From Desulfobaccales bacterium (lineage in GTDB: Bacteria; Desulfobacterota; Desulfobaccia; Desulfobaccales; 0-14-0-80-60-11), in assembly GCA_030694005.1 (NCBI GenBank), contig JAUXZG010000102.1, forward strand, positions 1 through 42,684: a DNA stretch of 42,684 bases. The letters run 5' to 3'. The notes under the pieces are model-generated. The model had not been told where the DNA came from and ran no database searches. It saw only the letters and a program-made list of their open reading frames with translations. The translations under genes were made by a program, and so were the position numbers. Positions 15,020-23,743 of this stretch are shown here, one piece after another; the first letter of the stretch is position 1, and each line of letters starts with the position of its first letter.

Positions 15020-15831
15020 ATGGAAATCGGTTATCCCTGTATCAATAGAAGCCTTAAATGTAAGGGGAATCACACCTTTCGGCTCAACTCCTATTCAGCA
15101 GAGCGTTTGCTGGAAACGGTGAAAATCAATTTAGAGTGCCTCTTACAAATACTCGAATTTAATGTCTCCCACAATCTCCTATTTTTTAGAATATCCTCTA
15201 ACCTGGTGCCATTTGCGTCGCATCCCATCTGCACTTTTAACTGGCAAGATTTTTTCAAAGACGATTTTAAGAAAATCGGTTCGTTTATTAAAAGTCACGA
15301 TCTCAGAATATCCCTGCATCCGGATCAATTTGTGCTAATAAACTCTTTAAAAGAGAAGGTTCTTGACAGCAGCCTAAAAGAACTCGTCTATCATGCTGAG
15401 ATCTTAGATTTATTGCAGCTTGACAGTTCTGCCAAAATCCAGATCCATGCCGGCGGCATTTACGGCAACAAGAAAGAGAGTCTGGAAAGATTTATCAGTA
15501 ACTATCATAAGTTGGATGAATCGATTAAAAAACGCCTGGTCATTGAAAATGACGATACCAATTACTCCCTAAAAGATTGTTTATTTATCCATTTGTTAGG
15601 ACCTGGGGAGAGCACAACGGTCTGCCCATGGTGGATTATAGTTCTCAGTGGCCGGGAAAACGCCCCGGGTCCCATGCGCAATCTCTGGATATGGCGCTGT
15701 TTATAGAATTCCTGGCGCCCTCCCGGCCCTTTGATTTTGATCTTATGCTGGAAATCAAGGACAAGGAAAGAAGTTCCCTCCTGGCCTTGGAAGTCTTAAA
15801 AAATGACCCGCGATTTAACAAGCTGAGTTAA
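15020..15831 (+). pseudogene. uvsE: uvsE (UV damage endonuclease) broken by an internal deletion
   Basis: The N-terminal 190 codons encode a UVDE-type TIM-barrel endonuclease: MEIGYPCINRSLKCKGNHTF, FRISSNLVPFASHP, ISLHPDQFV, IHAGGIYGNKKES, VIENDDTNYSLKDC. At about 15590 the frame breaks. The C-terminal part resumes one frame over with VRTWGEHNGLPMVDYSSQ, GSHAQSLD and LMLEIKDKERS. The stretch normally between these, which holds the FDxHH metal ligands, is missing; I estimate 30-45 residues. The enzyme, which nicks DNA 5' of UV photoproducts, would be inactive. The remnant is clearly more A+T-rich than its neighbours, which suggests acquisition by transfer. Confidence 0.85.
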
Positions 15832-15944
15832 ACCGCGGTCTTAAAAGGGCGATTTATGGTCTTAAAAAAATGTCCTAACCCTAAAATCGGCTCAAACCCT
15901 CGAAGGTGGAAGGGGCTTAGCCGGCCCTTAAAAGGAACCGGGTC

Positions 15945-16976
15945 ATGCCGACAAAACCTGTGTTAGTGACCGGGGCCACCGGCTATGTGGGCGGGAGGCT
16001 GGTACCCCGGCTCTTAGAAAAGGGCTATCGGGTGCGGGCCCTGGGCCGGTCCTTGAGCAAGTTGCAGGCACGCCCCTGGGGGGGCCGGCATCCCCAATTG
16101 GAATTAGCCCAGGGGGATGTCTTGGATTTGGCTTCACTGTTTCAGGCGGCCGCGGGCTGCCAGGCGGCCTTTTACCTGGTGCACTCTATGATCGCCAGCC
16201 CCCAGGACTTCTCCCAAAAAGACCGCCAGGCCGCCCAGAATATGGTCCAGGCCGCGGCCGCCGCGGGTCTGGAGCACATTATTTACCTAAGTGGCTTGGG
16301 CGAGTCCGCTGATCCCCACCTGAGCCACCATTTGCGCTCCCGCCTGGAGGTGGCGCAAATCCTCCAGTCCGGGCCGGTGCCGGGGACTTTCTTGCGGGCC
16401 GCCATGATCCTGGGCTCCGGCAGCGCCTCCTTTGAAATTTTGCGCTATCTGGTGGACCGCCTGCCGGTCATGCTGACGCCCCGCTGGGTGTACAATCCGG
16501 TGCAACCCATCGGCATCCGCAACGTCTTAATCTACCTGATAGGTTGCCTGGAGCACGAGGAGACCCGGGGGCAGACCTTTGATATCGGCGGGCCGGAAGT
16601 GGTGACTTACCGGCAGCTTTTTGACATTTACGCCGAGGAAGCGGGGCTGCCCAAACGCCTGATCATTCCGGTGCCCGTCCTCACCCCCAGGCTAAGTTCC
16701 TATTGGATTCATCTGGTCACACCGGTGCCTGCCGCCATTGCCCGCCCCCTGGCGGAGGGCCTGCGCAATCCGGTAGTCTGTAAAGACCACCGGATACGAG
16801 ACATCATCCCCCAGGAGTTGCTGGACTGCCGCCAGACCATCCGCCTGGCCCTTCAAAGAATTAAGCAGCAGCAGGTGGAAACCTGCTGGATGGACGCCGG
16901 GGCCGCTGCGCCGCCGGAATGGACTTCCTGCGGCGACGTGGACTATGCCGGGGGCACCATCCTGTCTTGCGGTTAG
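15945..16976 (+). CDS. Atypical SDR (NAD(P)-binding) domain; N-terminal part of an amber-interrupted SDR-DUF2867 protein
   Basis: A 343-residue Rossmann-fold protein of the NmrA/atypical SDR group. The nucleotide loop VTGATGYVGG sits near residue 8, with AAFYLVHSM, IYLSGLGE, TFLRAAMILG and GPEVVTYRQLF further on. The usual protein continues from the segment TCWMDAG..PPEWTSCGDVDYAGG directly into a DUF2867 domain. Here a TAG at 16974-16976 interrupts where relatives have Tyr (SCG-stop-RVLLQA), and the downstream part stays in the same frame. Outcomes are a truncated protein, restart at the GTG at 16980, or suppression. A ribosome site AAGGA precedes the ATG. Confidence 0.75.
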   Translation: MPTKPVLVTGATGYVGGRLVPRLLEKGYRVRALGRSLSKLQARPWGGRHPQLELAQGDVLDLASLFQAAAGCQAAFYLVHSMIASPQDFSQKDRQAAQNMVQAAAAAGLEHIIYLSGLGESADPHLSHHLRSRLEVAQILQSGPVPGTFLRAAMILGSGSASFEILRYLVDRLPVMLTPRWVYNPVQPIGIRNVLIYLIGCLEHEETRGQTFDIGGPEVVTYRQLFDIYAEEAGLPKRLIIPVPVLTPRLSSYWIHLVTPVPAAIARPLAEGLRNPVVCKDHRIRDIIPQELLDCRQTIRLALQRIKQQQVETCWMDAGAAAPPEWTSCGDVDYAGGTILSCG

Positions 16977-16979
16977 CGG

Positions 16980-17471
16980 GTGCTACTTCAGGCCTCTGCC
17001 GAAGAGGTGTGGCCAGCCATCCAGGGAATCGGCGGCCAGGCGGGTTACTATTTCGGCAATTATCTCTGGAAAGTGCGGGGCTACGTGGACCGCCTGCTGG
17101 GGGGCATCGGGTTTCGGAGCGGCCTGCGGCATCCTCAGGAGTTGCAAACCGGAGACGCCCTGGATTTCTGGCGCGTCCTGGAAATAGACCCGCCTCACCG
17201 CTTGCTGCTCTTCGCCGAAATGAAGCTGCCCGGGGAGGCCGTGTTGGAATTTCGCCTCACCCCCCTGGAGAACGGGGTCACCGAACTTACGCAGCTGGCC
17301 CGCTTTTTGCCCCGGGGGCTGGGCGGCATCATCTACTGGTATACTTTATATCCTTTCCATCAGTGGATTTATGGTGGCATGCTTAAAGCCATCGCCCACC
17401 GCGTTAACAAACCTAGCCTTTCAGGTCCTGAGAAAATTACGCCCAAGCCCCCCACCCGGCCTAAACCATAA
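16980..17471 (+). CDS. DUF2867 domain; C-terminal part of the interrupted SDR-DUF2867 protein
   Basis: A 163-residue open frame continuing the SDR protein after its in-frame amber codon. It carries the DUF2867 pattern SAEEVWPAIQ, YYFGNYLWKVRGYVDRLLGG, DALDFWRVLEIDPPHRLLL, AEMKLPGEAVLEFRL and RFLPRGLGGIIYWY. This is a START/SRPBCC-like domain usually fused to the SDR domain. A GTG three bases after the stop could restart translation, but no ribosome site precedes it. Protein-level conservation after the stop is good, so the mutation is recent or tolerated. Confidence 0.65.
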   Translation: MLLQASAEEVWPAIQGIGGQAGYYFGNYLWKVRGYVDRLLGGIGFRSGLRHPQELQTGDALDFWRVLEIDPPHRLLLFAEMKLPGEAVLEFRLTPLENGVTELTQLARFLPRGLGGIIYWYTLYPFHQWIYGGMLKAIAHRVNKPSLSGPEKITPKPPTRPKP

Positions 17472-17490
17472 GAGGGTTAAAAGTGAGGCT

Positions 17491-17600
17491 GGGAGGAGGG
17501 CCAGGGAGTTTTTTGTAAGGGCTCCCTGCCCTCCCCCCCCCTCCCAACCCGTTTAAGGGGCCGGAGAAGGCGGAGCCTTCGGCTCCGCCTTCTCCCGGGC
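17491..17600. repeat. Composite G/C-run palindromic repeat block
   Basis: Two hairpins in tandem. One has arms GGGAGGAGGGCCAGGGAG and the matching CTCCCTGCCCTCCC, with GAGTTTTTTGTAAGGG between, identical to the segment at about 1052. The other has perfect 15-bp arms at 17563-17577 and 17581-17595 with a TTC loop. It lies between two convergent genes and may also terminate both. Confidence 0.65.
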
Positions 17601-17611
17601 CTAAACTATGT

Positions 17612-18256
17612 TTAATTAGCGACCTCGGGCCAGGGATAATCCCTTAAGACCTTAAACAATTGTTCTTCCAGACCCCTAAAGAAATGGTCGGCTCCGGCAA
17701 CTACGGTCAGTTTGGGCGGCTCGGCCTTTCTCTTGGCAGCCCCCTCCCCTCCCGGCGCCAGCATCTTCTGTAAATCCGCCAGGGGACAGATGTCATCCCG
17801 GTCACCGGCGATAATCAGGCGGAGCCGGGGCACCTGGGGCAAAAAGGCCAACTCCATAAAGGCGATGGGCGGGGCAATCATTAAGACGCCGTCCGCCTTA
17901 AGCCCCTTAAGCATGGCGTGGGCCGCCACAAAAGCCCCGAAAGAGTAACCCACCACCAGGTGAGGCCCCGGGGTGCGGGCTTTAAGAAAATTCAGGGCCG
18001 CGGCCAGGTCTTCTACCTCTAGCAGACCATTTCCATAAGCGCCGCCGCTGCCCCCCACGCCCCGAAAATTAAAGCGCAGTGTGGCCCAGCCCCGGACCTG
18101 AAAAGCCATGACCGCGGTCCAGACCACATTATTATCCATGCTGCCGCCATACCGCGGGTGGGGATGGGTGATGACCACGCCGCCCTCTTTGGCCCCCTTA
18201 AGAAAGCGGCCTTCCAGGCTGATTCCTCCCCCTAAGATGATGACTGTCTCTTCCAT
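17612..18256 (-). CDS. Alpha/beta hydrolase
   Basis: A 214-residue serine hydrolase of the alpha/beta fold, in the group of short CocE/dienelactone-like hydrolases. The THPHPRYGGSMDNNVV strand-loop and FNFRGVGGSGG form the oxyanion region. The nucleophile elbow is GYSFG, the acid lies in AGDRDDICP, and the catalytic His in GADHFFRGLE. The start was taken as the ATG at 18256 behind AAGGG; an in-frame TTG at 18277 is less likely. No signal peptide, so cytoplasmic. Substrate unknown. It is divergent from glnS. Confidence 0.8.
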   Translation of the reverse strand: MEETVIILGGGISLEGRFLKGAKEGGVVITHPHPRYGGSMDNNVVWTAVMAFQVRGWATLRFNFRGVGGSGGAYGNGLLEVEDLAAALNFLKARTPGPHLVVGYSFGAFVAAHAMLKGLKADGVLMIAPPIAFMELAFLPQVPRLRLIIAGDRDDICPLADLQKMLAPGGEGAAKRKAEPPKLTVVAGADHFFRGLEEQLFKVLRDYPWPEVAN

Positions 18257-18462
18257 GAAACCCTTACTTTCCCTCAAATTGCTTCAGCATTTACCAGAGA
18301 ATCAGCCAAAAGCCAAAGCAAATTAGCCCAATAAGGCTAACTCCCCGGACCATTTGCCAGGTGTGGCAGCCTAGTGGGACTATCCAAGGAGAAACTGTTT
18401 TATGATATTATGTAAAGGTATCCCGCGCAAATGCCAGGGAAAACCAAAAGGAAAATGCGTCC

Positions 18463-20160
18463 ATGACCACAAATGCCGCTACCCCCTCACCCAACTTCAT
18501 CCGCCAGATTATTGCCGAAGACCTGAAGGCCAACAAAAACAACGGCCGGGTGGTGACCCGCTTTCCCCCGGAACCCAACGGCTATCTGCATATCGGCCAC
18601 GCCAAATCCATCTGCCTTAATTTTACCCTGGCCGCGGAAAACCAGGGCGTTTGCCACCTCAGGTTCGACGACACTAATCCCACCAAGGAAGAAGTGGAAT
18701 ATGTGGAGTCCATCAAGGAGGACGTGCGCTGGCTCGGGTTCGATTGGGGCGACAAGCTGTTCTTTGCCTCCGACTACTTTGAGCAGCTTTATCAATACGC
18801 CGGGCACTTGATTAAAGACGGCAAGGCGTATGTCTGCAGCCTGACCCCCGCGGAAATCCGGCAGTACCGGGGTACCCTGACGGAGCCGGGTAAGGACAGC
18901 CCCTATAGGAGTCGCCCGGTGGCGGAGAACCTGGACCTGTTTACCCGCATGCGGGCCGGAGAATTTCCCGACGGGGCCCACGTGCTGAGGGCCAAGATTG
19001 ACATGGCCTCCCCCAATGTGAATATGCGGGACCCGGTTCTCTACCGCATATTGAAGGCCTCGCATCATCGCACCGGGGATCAGTGGTGCCTTTACCCCAT
19101 GTACGATTATGCCCATCCCCTGTCCGACGCTATTGAAGGCATCACGCACTCCATCTGCACCCTGGAGTTTGAGGACCACCGCCCGTTGTACGACTGGATC
19201 CTGGACCAGTTGCCCGTGCCCGGCCACCCCCAGCAAATCGAGTTTGCTCGGCTCAACCTCAGCTATACGGTGATGAGCAAGCGCAAGCTGCTCAAATTGG
19301 TGAACGACAGCCAGGTCAGCGGCTGGGACGACCCCCGCATGCCCACCATCGCCGGCATGCGGCGCCGGGGCTATCCGCCCGCGGCCATCCGCCACTTTTG
19401 CGAGCGCATCGGCGTGGGCCGAAGGGAGAATGTCGTGGACCTGGCGCTCTTGGAATACTGCGTGCGGGAAGATTTAAATAAGCACGCCCCACGGGTGATG
19501 GCCGTGCTGCGCCCTTTAAAAGTGACCATAATCAATTATCCCGAAGATAAGGTGGAGGAGCTGGACGCGGTGAACAATCCCGAAGACCCAGCTATGGGCA
19601 CCCGCCAGGTGCCTTTTTCCCGGGTGCTCTATATTGAGCGGGATGACTTTCTGGAGGACCCGCCCAAAAAGTTTTACCGCCTGGCCCCCGGTCGGGAGGT
19701 GCGGCTGCGCTACGCTTATTTCATCAAGTGCGTGGAGGTGGTGAAGGACGCGGCCACCGGCGAGGTGGTGGAGCTCAAATGCACCTATGACCCCGAGACC
19801 CGGGGCGGCTATGCCCCGGACGGGCGCCAGGTCAAGGCCACCCTGCACTGGGTGTCCGCGGCGCACACGTGTCCGGCTGAGGTGCGCCTGTATGACCGGC
19901 TCCTCACCAAACCAGACCCGGAGGAAGACAAAGACGCCGACTTTATGGCTTTTGTGAACCCCAACTCTTTGGAGGTCCTGAAGTCGTGCCGGCTGGAACC
20001 CGGTCTGGCCGGAGCCGCGCCGGGCAGTCTGTACCAGTTCGAAAGGCAGGGCTATTTTTGCGTGGATGACAAAGATTCCGCCTCGGGCGCCCTGGTCTTT
20101 AACCGCACCGTTACCTTAAAGGATCCCTGGGCCAAGATCCAGAAGGCCGGGCAGAAATAG
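18463..20160 (+). CDS. glnS: Glutaminyl-tRNA synthetase
   Basis: A 565-residue class I aminoacyl-tRNA synthetase charging tRNA-Gln with glutamine. The catalytic core begins with [17 protein letters not shown], with HIGH at residues 43-46. It continues with LRFDDTNP, the YPMYDYAHP segment and [10 protein letters not shown], and has the KMSKS-type loop as VMSKRKL. The C-terminal beta-barrel anticodon domains (VIERDDF-like YIERDDF, then [11 protein letters not shown] and GTLHWV-like [10 protein letters not shown]) are complete. It ends with a double stop, TAG then TGA. Having GlnRS means direct glutaminylation, and glutaminyl-tRNA would not depend only on GatCAB amidation. It stands alone, with an alpha/beta hydrolase gene divergent. 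Confidence 0.96.
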   Translation: MTTNAATPSPNFIRQIIAEDLKANKNNGRVVTRFPPEPNGYLHIGHAKSICLNFTLAAENQGVCHLRFDDTNPTKEEVEYVESIKEDVRWLGFDWGDKLFFASDYFEQLYQYAGHLIKDGKAYVCSLTPAEIRQYRGTLTEPGKDSPYRSRPVAENLDLFTRMRAGEFPDGAHVLRAKIDMASPNVNMRDPVLYRILKASHHRTGDQWCLYPMYDYAHPLSDAIEGITHSICTLEFEDHRPLYDWILDQLPVPGHPQQIEFARLNLSYTVMSKRKLLKLVNDSQVSGWDDPRMPTIAGMRRRGYPPAAIRHFCERIGVGRRENVVDLALLEYCVREDLNKHAPRVMAVLRPLKVTIINYPEDKVEELDAVNNPEDPAMGTRQVPFSRVLYIERDDFLEDPPKKFYRLAPGREVRLRYAYFIKCVEVVKDAATGEVVELKCTYDPETRGGYAPDGRQVKATLHWVSAAHTCPAEVRLYDRLLTKPDPEEDKDADFMAFVNPNSLEVLKSCRLEPGLAGAAPGSLYQFERQGYFCVDDKDSASGALVFNRTVTLKDPWAKIQKAGQK

Positions 20161-20381
20161 TGAGAGGCGGATAACAGAGACAAGTAACAAAAAAGTTAAG
20201 GGCACCTTTATCTGGTAGCGAACCATTTTCCTGGGCGGTGCGGAGAGCGGCCCAAAGGTCAGGCACTAAATAATCTACTTGGCGTCCAGGACAAGGTGAG
20301 CTTAAGGAAAATGGAAAATTACGTGATTCTGCGACCCAAATAAGTGAGCCGGACCTCTTTCTTCGTCGACTTCCCCATTGA

Positions 20382-21653
20382 TCAGCCCGGCTCGTCAGAG
20401 GTCTCTAAACTCAGCAGCTTGGGGCCCTGTTTTAAGATAAAAGTGTCGTTCACCGTTTCCCAAATCCAGCCGGAAAAACCGTAACCGCCTACAGGTTTGG
20501 AAACAAAGGCGCCGACCCAGGTCTCGGAGCGGGGTTGATTCATCGAGACGGTGCCGAAGACCCCAAAGCGCCTGGACTCCACCGGATGACAGTAGAGCTC
20601 CCCAATCAGGGCCTTGGTGATTTTTTCGGCCTCAGCTTGACCATAGACGGTGGCGCGCAGCCCATAACGGCTGTCCTTGGCAAGCCTTAGCGCTTCCGCG
20701 GTATTTCGGAAACTAGCGATGAAGGCCACCGGACCAAAGGTTTCCTCCTGCATACCCAGCATATCTGGGGTTGCCTCAAGTATTACGGTCGGTGGCACTA
20801 AGTTCCCTTCGAGGTTACCTCCCAGCGCCAGGCGGCCGCCTTTGGCTACGGCATCTTTGAGTTGGGCTTTAATGGCCCGGACGGCCTGAGTGCTTATCAC
20901 CGGGCCCATTTCGGTGGCCGGGTCGGCCGGATCACCCAGGCGCACCCTCCGGCTTAACTCCAAAAACAGCCGGACGAATTCGTCGTGCACTTTTTCGTGA
21001 ACATAAACCCGCTCTGGGGCAGTGCAGGTTTGCCCGGCATACAGGTATTTCGAGAGGGCCAGTTCTCTAGCCGCCGCTTCCAGGTCCGCATCGCTAAGGA
21101 CAATGAAAGGATCTTTCCCCGGCCCCTCAAAAACAAACTTCTTTTTAAAAGAACGAACCGCGGCTTCATGCTGGAGGGCGTGCTGATCCGACCCAAACAT
21201 GCAGATAGCTGGAACATCAGGGTCTGTTAGGGCCCGTGCCATAAATTCCTTACCATTGGCATAGTCAAACCGGATAGCGTCACCGAATATGGGGCGATAA
21301 ATTGCCTCGGTCAGGTGAGCAATATGAGAACCCCGGGAAGCAAACTTCACCCGCACCCGATTACCTACCAGATAAATTGAGGTAATGGCTGTATTAAGCC
21401 AGGCGCTGCCGTTATAAGGCAATATCAGAGCCACTTCCTGGTGGGGACCGGCCACCGGGCGCCGCCGCGCAAAACGTTCCGCCATATCGCCGAAGCCTGC
21501 CAGACGCTCCTGAACCGTCTCCACTTCCAGGGCGGATTCGCGATAAGTAAAGGCGCAGTCCTGGATGGCCGCGTTGATCAGGGCTGCCTGGTTCTTCACC
21601 AACCTGGTCCTGAGCTCGTCAACCTGCTCTAAGCGTTGTTCAAGGGTCAACAT
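20382..21653 (-). CDS. Aldehyde dehydrogenase family protein (short N-terminus)
   Basis: A 423-residue NAD(P)-dependent aldehyde dehydrogenase. The active-site Cys lies in YAGQTCTAPERVYV, the general-base Glu in FVFEGPGKDPFIV, and the family EETFGPVAFI motif is present. LPYNGSAWLNT replaces the usual PWNFP-type segment. The protein is shorter than the common 470-500 residues, with the difference at the N-terminus. Together with the unusual substrate-loop SMNQPRSETWVG, this suggests a distinct subfamily, and acyl-CoA reductase-like relatives should be considered. It is on the minus strand downstream of an ABC-ATPase remnant. The aldehyde substrate is unknown. Confidence 0.85.
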   Translation of the reverse strand: MLTLEQRLEQVDELRTRLVKNQAALINAAIQDCAFTYRESALEVETVQERLAGFGDMAERFARRRPVAGPHQEVALILPYNGSAWLNTAITSIYLVGNRVRVKFASRGSHIAHLTEAIYRPIFGDAIRFDYANGKEFMARALTDPDVPAICMFGSDQHALQHEAAVRSFKKKFVFEGPGKDPFIVLSDADLEAAARELALSKYLYAGQTCTAPERVYVHEKVHDEFVRLFLELSRRVRLGDPADPATEMGPVISTQAVRAIKAQLKDAVAKGGRLALGGNLEGNLVPPTVILEATPDMLGMQEETFGPVAFIASFRNTAEALRLAKDSRYGLRATVYGQAEAEKITKALIGELYCHPVESRRFGVFGTVSMNQPRSETWVGAFVSKPVGGYGFSGWIWETVNDTFILKQGPKLLSLETSDEPG

Positions 21654-21739
21654 CTAAGAAAACCTCAAGCTCAAGGTCTCTCAGGGCCTGCCGGGCCTGA
21701 GAGAATCACAAAGTCTTGGTGACAGGGGGTGGGCCCGCT

Positions 21740-21990
21740 TGGCAATGCCCCACTGATTTCTTCCCGCGCGGGGGGATTTTTCGGAGCATGCCAGGGAGAC
21801 GGCGCCTGATGAGCAAATCAAATCCCGTGGTCGGCTCATCGAGCCTGAGCGCCCGAGGATCAGGAACCAGGACGCGGGTGATAAGGATTCGCCATTCCCC
21901 GCCATTCCCCGCCCTTCCCCGGTGGAGATTCCCTCGCTAAACTTACTGGCCAGGTGGCAGGCCTTACTCCTTACCGGCAGCCCCACAACT
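21740..21990 (-). pseudogene. Remnant of an ABC transporter ATPase broken by tandem repeat expansion
   Basis: The minus strand encodes a recognisable piece of an ABC ATPase. HLASKFSEGISTGE resembles the helix before an LSTGE-type signature. One frame over, WRILITRVLVPDPRALRLDEPTTGFD gives the signature tail and an intact Walker B, followed by LLIRRRLPGMLRKI. Between the two frames lie three tandem copies of a 10-bp unit (21891-21920, minus-strand GGGGAATGGC with one variant). Two extra copies explain both the break in STGEWRIL and the frameshift. No Walker A half remains in the gap. Nothing else is seen between 21654 and 22007. Confidence 0.7.
21891..21920. repeat. Three tandem 10-bp units
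   Basis: GCCATTCCCC, GCCATTCCCC and GCCCTTCCCC in direct succession on the plus strand, inside the ABC-ATPase remnant. The layout fits slipped-strand duplication that caused the frameshift. Confidence 0.9.
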
Positions 21991-22007
21991 TTGCTTACCT
22001 CAGTTGC

Positions 22008-23489
22008 TTACGGCTCCTTTTCCCAGCCTCCGCCTAAGGCCTTGTAGAGGGCAACCAGGTTGGTATCTACGGCGCGGGTGCTCTGCACCAGGGCATCTTC
22101 GGAAGTATATAGGGAACGCTGCGCGGTGAGGACGTTCAAGAAATCCGTCTTGCCGACGAGGTAAAGTTTCGTGGCCAGGTCCACGGCCTTGCGGTTGTTA
22201 GTAACTGCCTCGAATAAGGACTTGCGGTGCTCCTGTTCCTTGGCATAAGCCACCAGCGCGGTTTCCACGTCTTTCAAGGCGGTGAGCACGGTCTTTTCAT
22301 ACGTGAGCAGCGCTTGCTCCTGGAGGGCATCCTGAACTTTGATGTTCCAGTAGATGCGGCCACCGGCAAAGATTGGCCAGGTGACGGTGGGGCCCCAGGA
22401 CCAGAACTTACTGCTCAACCCCCCCACCCTGGCTAAGTCACCAGCGGAAAAGCCAAAGCTGCCGGCCAGGTTAAACTTGGGAAAAAGGTCGGCGGTGGCC
22501 ACGCCGATGCGGGCCGTGGCGGCATGCAGCTGGGCTTCCGCCCGGCGGATGTCCGGGCGGCGGCGCAGCAGGTCTGAGGGGAGCCCCACGGGAATTTCCG
22601 GCGGGGTGGGAGGAATAGGGGCTTCCCGGATCAAGTCTTTCTCAAGGGCGGCCGGTTCCCGGCCCAGCAGCACCCCCAGGCTGTAAATGGCCGCCCGAGC
22701 CGAGGACTCCAGGACCGGGATCTGGGCTTCGGTGGTGGCCACCTGGGCGTCGGCATTGGCCAAGTCCAGGGCGCCCACAAAGCCGGCTTCATAGCGCTTC
22801 CGAATGATTTTGGCGGTATGACGCTGCGCCTTAATGTTTTGGCGGGCAATGGCGATCTGCTGTTGAAATCCCCGCAGGTTGATATAGTTGCTCCCCACGT
22901 CTCCCACCAGGGTCACCAGGACGTCGCGGCGGTCCTCCACCGCGGCCTTGAGATCGGCCCCGGCGGCCTCGATGCTGCGGCGCGTCCCCCCGAAAATATC
23001 CACCTCCCAGGTGGCATCGAGACCCGCCTGCCACAAATTCCGGAGTCCCCCGATGGTAGCGACTCCGCCGCCGGTGCCGATTTCGCTGGAGCCCTGGCTC
23101 CTTTGGTAAAGCGCCGAAGCATCCACCTCGGGCCAGAGCGGCGCCCCCGCCACTCCCCGGGCCGCCCGGGCCTGGCGGATGCGCGCCTCGGCCAAGCGCA
23201 CATCCAGGTTGGCGCGAACCGCCATTTCCACCAGGGAACTAAGGGTCGGATCGTTAAAGGAGTTCCACCATTCCACCAGCGCCACCGGATTGGGCGCGGT
23301 TTGGCTGGGATGCGCCGGGGTGACGACCTCCTGACCGTTCCAGCTGTCCGGGACCTTCGTCTCCGGCCGGCGGTAATCCGGGCCCACGGCACAGCCTACC
23401 AGCGCCGACAAGACAAACGCCGACAAGCATAATAAACTGATATGCTTTAGCTTCCGGCGGATGCGGCCCGGCTCTTCCGAAAACTGCAT
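22008..23489 (-). CDS. NodT/OprM-family outer-membrane efflux lipoprotein
   Basis: A 493-residue TolC-like outer-membrane channel. The signal peptide ends in the lipobox LVGC, followed by AVGPDYRRPETKVPDSW, the usual NodT/OprM start. Two repeats of the outer-membrane efflux domain follow, with SLVEMAVRANLDVRLAEARI, IRRAEAQLHAATARIGVATADLFPKF and TQRSLYTSEDALVQS-like AQRSLYTSEDALVQS. A good AGGAG site lies before the ATG. It is the third gene of a minus-strand set with MacA- and MacB-like proteins, which together form an inner-membrane to outer-membrane tripartite pump. A 255-base gap with hairpins separates it from macB. Confidence 0.9.
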   Translation of the reverse strand: MQFSEEPGRIRRKLKHISLLCLSAFVLSALVGCAVGPDYRRPETKVPDSWNGQEVVTPAHPSQTAPNPVALVEWWNSFNDPTLSSLVEMAVRANLDVRLAEARIRQARAARGVAGAPLWPEVDASALYQRSQGSSEIGTGGGVATIGGLRNLWQAGLDATWEVDIFGGTRRSIEAAGADLKAAVEDRRDVLVTLVGDVGSNYINLRGFQQQIAIARQNIKAQRHTAKIIRKRYEAGFVGALDLANADAQVATTEAQIPVLESSARAAIYSLGVLLGREPAALEKDLIREAPIPPTPPEIPVGLPSDLLRRRPDIRRAEAQLHAATARIGVATADLFPKFNLAGSFGFSAGDLARVGGLSSKFWSWGPTVTWPIFAGGRIYWNIKVQDALQEQALLTYEKTVLTALKDVETALVAYAKEQEHRKSLFEAVTNNRKAVDLATKLYLVGKTDFLNVLTAQRSLYTSEDALVQSTRAVDTNLVALYKALGGGWEKEP

Positions 23490-23576
23490 ATCTTCGTCTC
23501 CTAACCCTCGTCTCGCCTCTGATAATCAGCGGGTATTGTCTCACAATAATCTTTAATAAAGTTTAGCTCTAAAACT

Positions 23577-23677
23577 CCCCCTCCCACCAGGGGAGGGGGT
23601 TGGGGGGAGGGGGAAACATGGCGAAACTACAGGATTTTTTCACCCCCACCCTGACCCTCCCCCATCAAGGGGGAGGG
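23577..23677. repeat. G/C-run palindromes between macB and the outer-membrane gene
   Basis: Two hairpins: CCCCCTCCC / GGGGAGGGGG with an ACCA loop (23577-23599), and CCCTCCCCC / GGGGGAGGG (23655-23663 and 23669-23677). They belong to the same G-run/C-run class found in other gaps and may dampen read-through from macB. Confidence 0.6.
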
Positions 23678-23743
23678 AAGTATGTCATTTTCTAATGGAA
23701 GATAATTTTGGGACACCATACCAGGTGCTCCCGGTTATCAGCC

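Noticed and set aside
18487-19395. 302-residue minus-strand frame
   Set aside because: Antisense to glnS; glnS motifs are decisive.
20311-20343. Ten-codon frame MENYVILRPK with AAGGA before it
   Set aside because: Too short and without homology I recognise; the surrounding 221-base gap shows no other gene signal.
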